From Dendrocalamus latiflorus (lineage: Eukaryota; Streptophyta; Magnoliopsida; Poales; Poaceae), in contig CM029663.1 of assembly GCA_017311315.1 (NCBI GenBank), positions 21,685,412 through 21,749,411 of the forward strand: a stretch of 64,000 nucleotides of DNA. The letters run 5' to 3'. The position numbers and the translations under genes were made by a program. The notes beneath the pieces were generated by a model. It did no database searches and was not told the DNA's origin. It saw only the letters and a program-made list of their open reading frames with translations. Below, one piece after another: positions 24,606 to 35,354 of this stretch (positions are counted from its first letter, which is position 1; each line of letters begins with the position of its first letter).

Positions 24606-25739
24606 TTTTGGGACCTACATTGATATGCTCATGTCTGCTGAGCCTGTGATGTCACAGCCTGTTGTACTTCATGGTGGCATGGCTACCTTGCACCAGGAAA
24701 TGGCAAATGCTGGTGTCCAAGCATCTGGACCACCTTTGCGACTTTTCTTCTTCTGTCGGTTGATCCTGGCAAATCTAATTCGAGTTTTCCCTCTGAGAAT
24801 TACTAACCATTAGGTCTACAAGCCCTAAAAGGCACCTCTCAAGCAGCTTCACTTTTATTGGATTCATCGTGCAGGAAAGATATTTCATCATAAGTAGCAT
24901 TGGTTTTGGGTTTATAAGCTCACGAATCATACAGATACTAAACCCGGGGATTCCCGGCCCCCGGGCGTGTCCACGTCGCCCCGCCCGCGTGTCCGGCCGG
25001 CGCGTGGCGGGGCAATTCCTGTACGGCCGGAGGAGGTAGTTTCCTCCAGTTTTTCGGAAATTACGTAAAGGTCCTTTTTCCTCGCGAAAAGGTCCCTGCA
25101 AGTTTTTTCCCCAAAAAAAATTTTGGATAGCGCCCCGCAGATTCCCGAAATTACGTATAGGCCCTTATTTACTTACGTACAAATCCTTACAAGTCCTCGA
25201 TTTTTTCCCAAAAACCCTTTAGCTTTCTCGAAAATACGTATGTGCCCTCGATTTTTTTAAAAAAACTCCTCACGAATTATCGCCTCTTTTACTTCGGTAC
25301 ACACGGTGGCTGGCGCGGCGTGTCGCCGCGCCTATGAGGCTAGTTGAAGCTAAAGCTAGACTGAATAGAGCAATAGGAGGTTCATGTCCAACATGTGCAT
25401 ATAGAACGTATGGCCTGGGCATCACGAACAGGATACCTAATAGCTTATTGTGAATCCAGCACATGCATGGTACGTGCCTAGCTTCTATAAGTTAACTGGA
25501 TAGTCATGTTTTACAAAAGAGGAAAATACGTGTGTGCCAGCTTATTAGCAAAATAAAAGGTTGCTCTACATATGGACCGGAGCTGCCAAAATACTACTGT
25601 ACTCTTGGTTGGTGAACATGGATCTTGCTCTTGGTGTGAACCATATTGATAATATCCTTAGTTCATTTATATTGCATAATTGGCAATCATGTCGAGTTAA
25701 GATTTGAATCTGTGAAAGTTTGTAAGTTTTCATCCTTGC
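24606..25739. other. Intergenic; GC-rich patch and repeated ATTACGTA words
   Basis: A GC-rich patch at about 24940-25025 is followed by several related phrases (GGAAATTACGTAAAGGTCC, CGAAATTACGTATAGGCCC, GAAAATACGTATGTGCCC). These suggest a degenerate internal repeat with a period of roughly 75-80 bp. No gene seen. Confidence 0.4.
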
Positions 25740-28700
25740 TATCAATGGACAGCAGCCTAATCGGCCTGCAGATGTGATCTGATCGGTGACTGCAGAGATA
25801 CCAGTGCGGTGCAACCGGTTTTTAGTTGGTGGCTGGCTTATTCCAGAGAGATGATCGCTTGTATACGTGAGAGAATTGGGAACGGTCTGACCGGCCAACG
25901 AGTAGCGGCCTAAAAAACGATATGGACTTAACCAAATTCGAATTTGTCATTTCAAACTTAAGTCACATCTAGCAATAATATTTACATGAGCTACAATCAT
26001 TTGAGAGACACATCTCAAATATTAGCATCATGCCTCAAGGAGGGGAAATAACATGGACTTCGACATGTTGCAAAACACATTCGTAAACATTAAGTCACAT
26101 GTCACAAAGGACTTATGCATGAGCTACAATATTTTCAAATCACATTCAAAATATTAGCATCATGCAATGGAGAGTGAGCTAGAGCAATAAAGCGAGCTAT
26201 CAACACTTGTTACGTTCAAGCTACTAGTCGCGACCCCTCTTAATAGTACGACATCCTATACTAGCAACTCGATCTTCCAACTAAACACCAAGATTGGTAA
26301 AAGACTATGAACATATTCTTAACCCTAACTAGTCATATCTTTGCCTTACGTATTCCACTCGAAGCTTTACAACATATATTTCAACTTCAACTTTGGGTCA
26401 TGACTTTTCAACACATGTGAAGTCTTTACAATGCTTGAGAATAATCAACCGCATGAACTCATCTTAAATCATCCATCACCGTGAGACATATCCTGTTCAT
26501 TCATCTCAATGAAAATATTAGTCCCACAATTCGATTATCATTAATTACCAAAACATGTCATTAACGCATAATGACGGGTCTAGATTCTTCACTGGCCTAG
26601 CGACCACTATGCGCCATGGCCGTATGAGACTCTGGCCGGTGCCTCCTCTCCCCATTCCCCTTCTCCTCTCTCGGTTGCTTTCCTGAATCCTCTCGTCTCT
26701 CCTCTCATGGATACTTCACCGAGTCCGGTCCTATCGGCCATGGCGCCACCCATGGTAGGCTTCCTCGCGCCACCCCCTAGCTGGGTCTTGCCTCCCCACG
26801 TTTTTTTCTCCCTCTCAGCGTCGCCAGTGTTTCGGCCTTGCCATAGATGCTCGCCCCTTCTCAGTTCCAGCCAACGATCTAAAATCGACCAGTCCCCTTT
26901 GTGGATTTGAGGTGTTAGCTCCATGGATCTGGCTGGATGAGCGAGTTTGGGTACTTTTATTTGGATCTAACCTTCCCTTTTTCTATTGTGTTCTTGTTGT
27001 GGATTCATGGTGAACCGGATCTCCATGATGATCTCTGTCCAATCAGCGCTATGCACCTGGCCGACACTATACGCCCAGCCGTCACCACCATGTGCCTTGG
27101 CAGAGCCAAAGCTGCACTGGTGCACCTTGGGTTTGTCGTTTCTCTCCTTACAGTGTGTGCGCCCCGGCAGTGGTGTGTTGCTAGCGCACAACTCTAGTGC
27201 CATGCCTCGGTCCTCGTCGGCTCGTCTTCTGGTTGTCCCTCGTCGGTCTCCTACGCCACGGTGGCCATGAGCCATCGATGCAGTGCCTTACTTTCTCGGC
27301 TTTACCTGGTTTCTCCACTCCTCCCTACTCCTACTTTTGTGCATTACTTTTGGTTATTAGTGTGGACTATGTGGGGGGTGTATGAGCATTCTTGAGAGTA
27401 TTCAAAATGTGGGGGTTTGGTGAGCAAACATGGAGGTGCTTGGACATTGGCATTGCGCCAGGGAGCATTGAAATGTCTAGGAGTTCATGGATGGCCACTG
27501 GTTTGTCTTGGTTTTGAAATATTGTGGTGAGAAACCATGGGTTGCTATGCACTAGGGAAGCATTGATCCATGGCCCAAGGGCACACTAGATGGCCACCAT
27601 TAGTCTACTGTTCTAATGTGGTGAATTGGTTTGGTTACCTTGTCTTGGTTTTACCGACTAGCCTTAGTGTTAGCAATCTATTCAACAAAATGGATGAGGG
27701 ATTTCAGGGCTTTATCTTACTCGTGTTGTCGGCTCAAAATGGGGATGTTTTTGCTTGCTTGGCTATCTTATCTCGTCCTTGGCTGTGTGATGTGGCTGTC
27801 TTACAAGTGCTATCCATTCCAAAATTGGTATCTTTCTGTCTTGCTTTGGTTTTTCTCCCTAAGAAACCACGTTGAGAAGGGTATAGTAGTGCACTTGTGT
27901 CGAGTTTGAGCTTTATCTTGTTTTGCACTCTTTTAGCCTCTTGTTTATCTCGTTTTACTTCTTGTGAGGGTTTTAAGTTTATTTGACTTTCTTGTTTGGT
28001 TTGAGGGGGAGTTTGAATATTTGCTACAATCATTATAAGATATTGCATATCTAATTTTCTACAACTAGATCTAGTTAAATATCTATGGAGGTCTGACTAT
28101 TATTCATATATGATATGCTATCATGAAATTACTCATTGCCATAATTTTGGCTAGTTTAGCTTCATTTATCATTACTTTATGTGTACCTTAGCTCTTTACC
28201 ATGTGAGCGAATTGAAAATACGAAACTTTAAGTAAAGCATGTCAATGTTTGATTTCATAACTAGTTTTGTTTTAGTGATTTTTTTGTGATTTGTTCCATG
28301 TCAAATATGCTCTTGTTAATCTAGAATCTAAATTGAGTTTTGGATTGAGCTATAGTAGTTCTTTATTGAAGCATGCATTTACTTTTCATAGGCTTTTGCG
28401 GCTATGGTCGGGTATGACTTGCAGATTCAAGAGTAGCTTATTATTCTTAAACTAGAAACTAAAATAAAATATGATCACTTTTATATGTGAAAAAACTAAT
28501 TTCACCTATTCTTTCTCATGGGACAGTGCCCGGTGTGACTGATTTTTGGGGTCGGTTGGACCGCCGATGTAGTGCGACTAGTTTTTAGTTGGTGATTGGT
28601 TGATTCCAAAGAGAGGCTCACTTGTGTGCGTGAGAGAATTAAGAGTGGTCTGACCAACTAACGGGTGGCAGTCTGACCGAAGCTGGCTGAGTGGTCAGAT

Positions 28701-30490
28701 CGGCATGGGTGCCGCGGTCTGACTGGCTCCCCTGTTAGTAGGGTTTGATTGATTTGACTGGCGCAGTCCGACCGGCTGGTCAATGGTGGTTAGACCGGCT
28801 ATGTCTGAAAATGGCCAAGAGGGTTTTGGGAATTTGTGAGAAATAGTCATGGATTGAGTTTTGTAGTTCTAGGTCATTGCATTAATGGTGCATGAAGCAT
28901 GTTTGAATTAACATAATTAAGTTGTGAAGAATTTGTATCCAAAAACGATTTTTTTTGTCTTTGATCTGTAGGAAAGCTTGAAGGCAACCATAGTCGATGG
29001 CGTGGACCGGGACTTGGCTCGAGGATGAGCTGAGGTACGGTCAAGTAAGTTGGGCGGTATGGTTGGGCTTAAGCAAGGCACAAGAAAAGCAAGAAATATT
29101 GAAGGAAAAGTTCAAGCAACAGTTCATCGAATAGTGCGGTTAGTGCAAATGAGATGTGGTCGGGGGAAGCGACACAAAGAGACTTGTTGATGAGTGAGTC
29201 ATTGATGAACCTACACGTTGTAGATATGGGGATTACTTACAAAAGAGGGGATGACCGTGGACTAGGCCTGGAGAAGAGGTGAGAACTACGGTCAAAGCGA
29301 TGGTGTTTTAACAGGGAAGCTAAAATACCAGAAGTGACAATGGGACCAAAACCACGATGCTTGGAGAGCATTTGGAGAGCGATTTAGGTCAAAGAGGTGC
29401 TGAGGAGGCTAAGTGGATGGAAACTTGCTCCTTAGTAGGCTTGAGCTTATGCGCTCTAAGAAGCGTGCATAAATAATGTGTAGAATGTAAAACTTGGTGT
29501 GTGTGTGGAGTTGACGGGCTTTCTCCGGTTGTGCTAATGGATAGTATCCATTAGGGTTAGATGTAGGCTAGTTGTTCCATCTATATAAGTGGAGCGGGTT
29601 GGATGCATGTTACAAGGTGATGCAAGGCTAACCAACCACTCAATTCTTTAGGGTTTGAGAGAGAGACAGAGGCTTTCTTATAGGGAAAGTTTTTGGGTGA
29701 GTGCTCTTGGGAGAGATAGCTCTTTCCTCCATGGTGGAGTGGCCATAAAACCTATATCTATAAGTTACAATAAATTAATCTTATTTATCTTACATGAAGT
29801 GTTTTTGTCGTGATTGATTTACTCTTGTTCATATTGGTTCTTTGCTTCTTCTCTCCTTCTCTCTTAATCTTGCTGGCTCGAAGGACATGTAAGTGATGGA
29901 AATACTTCATGAGGATCATCTGTCATCCATCTAGAGACTAGTTGTAGTAAGATTTTGGAGGTTGCTTAGTTTGGTTCGTTTTGAAGTCCTTCTAGTGCTT
30001 TTTTTGTTTCTAGGCTTTTGGCCTCGAATATTTAGATGCTTATTCTTGCTATGACATGTGAGAACTCACTAGAGTTATCTTGGTCATCTTTAACCCATAA
30101 GCAAGTCATATATTAAGTTCTTGAGTTTTGCTTGGTTTTAGTGCAACCTTACTTGTCTGGAGGCAAAGTTAAAACTTTGACCAAGATCCATGCACTCCTT
30201 GGATGTAATAGGTTCCTGACATCCTCAGCAAGGTGTGTGCAAAGTCTCGTATCATTTAGAAATGTATTTTGGACATTGCACCTTTTTGGACTTTGACTCA
30301 GGCTGATTTCCTATAATGAGATCAGGGGTGCATTTAGACCACCCTAGGCTTGCGGTCCAACTGAACTCTGGTCAAACCAGCCTCCCCTCCCAGCGGTCAG
30401 AGTGCTCAGCCTAGTTCAACCGTTCTCCCATAACGGTCAAATCAGTCTCGAGGAGCTGAACTCCGTGTTGCTTTCGTATTTGTGTGATTT
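25740..30490. repeat. Diverged repeat family copy with GGTCTGACCGG-type motifs; non-coding
   Basis: Two blocks inside share text: 25780-25910 and 28545-28680 both contain GGTTTTTAGTTGGTG-like words followed by GTGAGAGAATT. Motifs such as GGTCTGACCGG and GGTCTGACTGG cluster at 28540-28830, with related CGGTCAAATCAG text at 30340-30450. The part at 29800-30120 is homologous to 54520-54790 (ACATGTGRGAA ... ATCTTGG ... ACCCATRAGCAA). TTTGAGGGGGAGTTTGAATA at about 28001 looks like a retroelement polypurine tract. CTATATAAGTGGAG at 29580 looks like an LTR-style promoter. I found no gag, pol or transposase coding, so the class remains open. Confidence 0.5.
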
Positions 30491-31570
30491 CTTTGCTAAT
30501 AGGCTAAAATGATCTTTTTAGATTTTAATAGCTAATGGAGTGAAAGTTTTAAAATACTGTTTGAAAGATTGAAATTGAAGGCGTCATTCATAGCCATATC
30601 GAGTCCAACGCTTGGTGAATTTTGATGCATGCTTCTTGATTCCGTCCACGGTTGCAAGTTGCAAATGCTCTTCATTCTTTGAGAGAGAGAGAGAGAAAGG
30701 GTGGGTTCTTTTCCACTTATGCTTAGATTTTGGCTTTGGCTTCTACAGTAATAGTTTTTAAACGGTGTGTTTTTTTAAGACAGGATCTACAAGAAAATTG
30801 TAGTAGACATTATACCAAATTCAGATATATCGACCAAAATCACATACGACTATTTCACTCTATGAATTATCTCTCACGAACAGTCAATATTCAAAAATCA
30901 TAAATCAAAAACCATAAACGAAAAAACTCATCCAAAATACAAAATGGAATGCCGGTGAACGTGGTGTTTGTATGTATGTACCGCCGTACCGGTCCTCTTT
31001 GGTAAGCCGTGGCGTGCCGGTACTAGCTAGCTATACGACAGGCAGTGGTAACTGGTAAGGCTCCGTTGCCGTTCCCTGCACAAATAAAAGGATGTAACCT
31101 CTTACAATAGATTTGTCAGAGACTGCGTGACTTGACTTGCACACAAGCATCGGGTTCTTAAAGCAACATTACTTGTCGGTATCTATTCGAATAACAAAGT
31201 AAAATAACAAAGGCATATCAATGAATCTAAACCTCTTAGATTTTACTCGCATGCTGCTTTATTAATCCTGACCTAAACAAGGCGAAAATGATACATAAAC
31301 TGTGCTTCTCAGTCTTCGAGAACTATTTTGAGCAAGCTCTTGATGTGGCTGCAGATGGTACGTACGAACCCGCCCTATCCTTTATTGATTGAACCAATAA
31401 CCAACGAATAAGCTCGGTTTTAAGCATGTGGTCAAAACACTACGGCAGCTCCTGCATACTCTTTCAAAAGGAAAAAAAAAGAAAAAAAATACTATTTGTT
31501 AGACCATGTGGGGGTCGTGATTAAAAAGTGATGACGAATAATTGACATTTGAATTGCTTTAGAATTTGCG
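30491..31570. other. Intergenic; probable MITE at about 30765-30955
   Basis: AT-rich with no gene. The 30765-30955 stretch (CTACAAGAAAATTGTAGTAG and onward) resembles, on the opposite strand, the AT-rich MITE at 21570-21820. Its termini are unclear. Confidence 0.35.
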
Positions 31571-33440
31571 TTTACGAAAATTTTGGTCGATCGCAGTCAA
31601 AGGTCTTCGAGTGGTTTCAGTCGGTTTTGAGTGGTTTTGATCTGTTCCGAGTAGTTTCAATCGGCTCCGAGTAGTTTTAGTTGCTTCGAGTAGTTTTGGT
31701 CTACTACAAGTGGATTCGGTCACGTACGAGTGGTTTTCATCTGCTTCAATTGGTTTTGGTCGGTTTTGAATAGTTTTGAACCAATCTGATTGGGTCCGAG
31801 TTGCATTGAATGGTTTTTGAGTAGCAATAGAGTATCGGAATGGTGTTCGACTAGCATTAGAACATCGGACAGCACTCGATTAGCATCGGAGGATCGCACG
31901 GCTGGCTTCAACCTCAAAGAGTGATGGCCCAGCTGATGTTTACCACCACTCAGAGTTGTTTACAACCATGTCCAAATTCGACGACGACGGACTTCAACCA
32001 CAGCGGCTTTCGACCACAGTAGTACGAGCACCGCAACACGACTACGAAAGAACGACCATGTCTGTTTTCAACTACGCCTGGCTTCGATTACGGCAACTCG
32101 ACTACGGCATTCTGACCATGACAGATGTCGACCACGTCTAGCATCGACCACCCCTGACTTCGACCATGATAGAATGACCACTAAAGATAATTGTAGCTAC
32201 AGTACCCTAATATGGTAGTAGCTATAATACTTTTTCATGATCATAGATTTTACTGGTCGATAGTCGAAGGCTTTGCAGTCAATGGCTGTAGACTTTGAGG
32301 GCTGCTGTTATAGTCGTAGACTTTACAGTCTACTGTCGTTGTCTTCGGTAGTCGAAGGCTTTGCGATCGATTATCGTAGGCTTCGCGGTCGGTACTCGTA
32401 GACTTCTTTATTGGTTTGATTGCTTCACTTCTTGAGATCTTTGAGTACTTCGAATACTCGTGTTAGGCCAATGGGATGATTGGCTGGTGCATGGTGGTCA
32501 GGTGTTCATGGTATTCGGTAGTCGAAAAGTCTCGGTACTCGATGGTTGGTGATCGATTGTCATAGGTGTTACGATTGGATTGTCAGAGTCTTGTGGTATG
32601 TGATCGGTACTCAGTTATTGGTACTTGATGGTTCTAGTCAGTAGCATTGCGGATGTTATTCTCGAGTGTTTTAAGTGGAGCAATGGTATTTGCCGAGTAC
32701 TTGTTTTTTAGACTTCGACCACAACGGCTTTCGACCATGACAGTACGAGCACTGCAGCACGACTATGGAAGAACATCCACATTTATTTTCGACTACGCCT
32801 GGCTTTGACGACGACAACTCGACTATGGCATTCCGACCACAATAGACTTCGATCATGTCTGGCTTCGACCATGATAGAATGACCATTGAAGGTAATCATA
32901 GCTATAGTAATTTTTTATGGTCGTAGCTACAGTACTTTTTCATGGTCATAGATTTTACTGGTCGATAGTCGAAGGTTTTGCAGTCAATGGTCATAGACTT
33001 TGCGGACTGCTATTATAGGCGTAGACTTTGCAGTATACTATCGTTGTCTTCGGTAGTCAAAGGCTTTGCGATCGGTTGCCGTAGGTTTCGCGGTCAGTAC
33101 TCATAGACTTCTTTGTCGGTTTGAGTGCTTTACTTCTTGTGATCTTTGAGTACTTCGAGTACTCATGTTAGGCTAGTGGGATGATTGGCTAGTGCATGGT
33201 GGTTAGGTGGTCGTGGTACTCGGTAGTCGAAAGGTCTCGGTACTCGATGTTTGGTGATCAGTTGTCATAGGTGTTGCGATCGGTTGTCGGAGTCTTATAG
33301 TGTGTGATCGATACTCAGTTGTCGGTACTCGATGGTTCTGATCGGTAGCGTTGTGGATGTTATTCCCAAGTGTTTTAAGTGGAGCGATGGTATTTGCCGA
33401 GTACTTGTGGTTTTTGAGTACTCGTTGAACTAGCGGTCGT
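31571..33440. repeat. 721 bp tandem duplication within TCGACCACG/GTCGAAGG-type repeats
   Basis: The text starting ACTTCAACCACAGCGGCTTT at 31991 recurs as ACTTCGACCACAACGGCTTT at 32712, 721 bp later. The two copies stay collinear to about 33430 (shared GACTACGCCTGGCTT, ATTTTACTGGTCGATAGTCG, GTATTTGCCGAGTACTTG). They have diverged moderately. The segment before (31580-31900) is a degenerate GAGTRGTTTTGRTC array. No protein is supported. Confidence 0.8.
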
Positions 33441-34700
33441 AATGAGTGGTCTAAAGTTGGTGTTTTAGAAAGCAATGGAATTGTTGGTTATGCTGAGTGG
33501 TCAGAAGATGGATTTCTGGAGAGCGATGGTATTTTTGGCTGATTTGGTTTTTGTCATTGGATATATAAGGGTGTGATGTGTGTGTGTGCTGATATCGGTC
33601 AAGTTATGGAGAACTTGTTCCGGGAGGAAGTTTCTTTGGTCTTTGTATATGCAAGTAAGCGTGGAGACAATCATGGTCGGTGATGAGGAGGACTGGGACT
33701 AGGAGGGGGTAATCTGAGATCTAGGCAATCGGGATATCACACGAGGTGGTCAGGCTCATATTGGAGCATGTGGAGATCGAAGGTGGATGACGCGTAAAGG
33801 CATGGAGACGGTTACAGTTGGTGACGAGGAGGACTGGGACTAGGAGAGGGGTAATATGAGGTCCAGGTGGTCGAGATGTCACGCAAGGTGATCTGGCTCA
33901 CACTATAGTACGTGATGATACGCGGAGAAGCTACAGGAGGTGCGGTCCTAGATGCTTCAACATGGGAGTTGTTGATGCGTGATGGAGCTACAGGAGGTGC
34001 GTCCTAGAGGCTTCATTGCGTGGTGAGATTGGAAACGTTATGGATAGAGTCTGTAACGTGGAAGATGTGGAGATTGGTAAAACCCGTATTAGGAAGGGTT
34101 TGTGTCCCTTGATTTTCAGTAGAGATGAGTTTTTGAGTTCGTATTTGAGGTGAACACGGTTGGACTTTAGCCTATAAAAGCAGGGAGATGTTAAGGGCTA
34201 AAGGTGTGGTTTTTGGTAGAGCTTTCAGGGAGAAAACTTGTGTGGGTTTTTAGATGGCTTTCATTGAGAGAACATTTAAGGGTGCCGTAAGAACACTTTG
34301 TAACCACATCCATGATATAGAAATAATAGATCAGATCTATTCGAAGAAAAGTTTGGTGGCATTGGCGATGTGTTTTCTGAGCATCGTTTGTCTTCTATCT
34401 CCGGCGTGTACTCGTTCGAGCGATCGAAGCGTTCGAACGGCTCAAGTCTTTGAGTGAAGGGAAATTATGACTACGTGCATCGGTGGTCGTAGCGAGCGAT
34501 TGAAGGGAGCGGTCCGACAATCGAAGAATTCATCGAGCTCGGGCAAGCGAACCAGCGTCTTGCAGTCGTAATCTACATCCGGTAGTTTAGATTATTTTTC
34601 TTCTGCTTTTAGTTTTAGTTTTAAGTTCCAAAAAGTGACGACAATTATTCATCCTCTCTGATTGTGACATAAGATCATGTAACTATGGCATATAGGTTAG
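33441..34700. repeat. LTR-like non-coding repeat, same family as 28.9-30.1 and 54.1-54.8 kb
   Basis: GGAGGACTGGGACTAGGAG occurs twice (about 33690 and 33825) in a local ~130 bp duplication. Related CCGGGACTTGG and CCGGGATTAG text occurs at 29000 and 54170. A TATA-like GCCTATAAAAGCAGGG lies at 34170, followed by leader-like sequence. AAAAAGTGACGAC near 34633 echoes AAAAAGTGATGAC near 31524, as if marking the two ends of one element. No coding region. Confidence 0.45.
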
Positions 34701-35086
34701 ATGTCGTCATCAGCTTAACACCAATCAAGGGGCATACTATTGGCGCCTTGGGTCTCCACGGTGTTTTGTACGTGTGATTATAGCCAACTAATCTTGATTA
34801 CCCCAGAAGCCAGAAAGAATTGTTGCAGGAAGCTGTTTGCTTCACCAACGTGGCCGCGACCATGTTATTTGTTCTTGTTTGCTCAATCGTTGAAAACCTG
34901 AAAAATGAAAACAAACAAGCATGGAGAATTCAGGTCGTTTGCTTGATTTGGAGGAAAAGGTATGCTTTGATCCTCCTTTCTTTCCTGGCTTTTCTTTCTC
35001 TGTGTATCTAGTCGATCCTCCTTTCTCAGGCAAGCGGTTCCTCCCACTCGAGCCCTCAGACTCCTTTTGATCTCACCTCCTACTAT
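34701..35086 (+). promoter_or_regulatory. Probable original promoter and 5' leader of RPL37A
   Basis: If the MITE at 35087-35334 is removed, the leader TCTCACCTCCTACTA joins directly to ACCCGTCGCCGAG-ATG. The pyrimidine-rich stretch at about 34970-35086 (CTCCTTTCTTTCCTGGC) suits a ribosomal-protein transcription start. No TATA or telo-box is obvious. Placement is inferred from continuity only. Confidence 0.4.
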
Positions 35087-35334
35087 TAGGACTGGCTATC
35101 AAGCTTAATAAGTTATTATAGAGTTTCTTTTAAAATTAATATAGTATGATATAAAATAATTTTATTTATCATTTAAATGGTTATTTTAAATTCGAGCTAA
35201 CGAGCCACTGTTGAGCCGAGACTCGTTATCATTTTTTTCACTCGAAATGATCTTATTTCAATTTTAGAGCTATTAACTACTGCAATCAAAATAATTTTGA
35301 TTTGAACCTTAACGAGTTTTTTTTGTCAACCCTA
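35087..35334. mobile_element. hAT-like MITE inserted 20 bp before the RPL37A start codon
   Basis: The 248 bp AT-rich element begins TAGGACTGGC and ends GTCAACCCTA (imperfect terminal inverted repeats). It is flanked by CCTACTAT at 35079-35086 and CCTACTAA at 35335-35342, an 8 bp target duplication with one mismatch, as expected for hAT elements. It separates the presumed promoter from the start codon at 35355. Confidence 0.78.
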
Positions 35335-35354
35335 CCTACTAACCCGTCGCCGAG

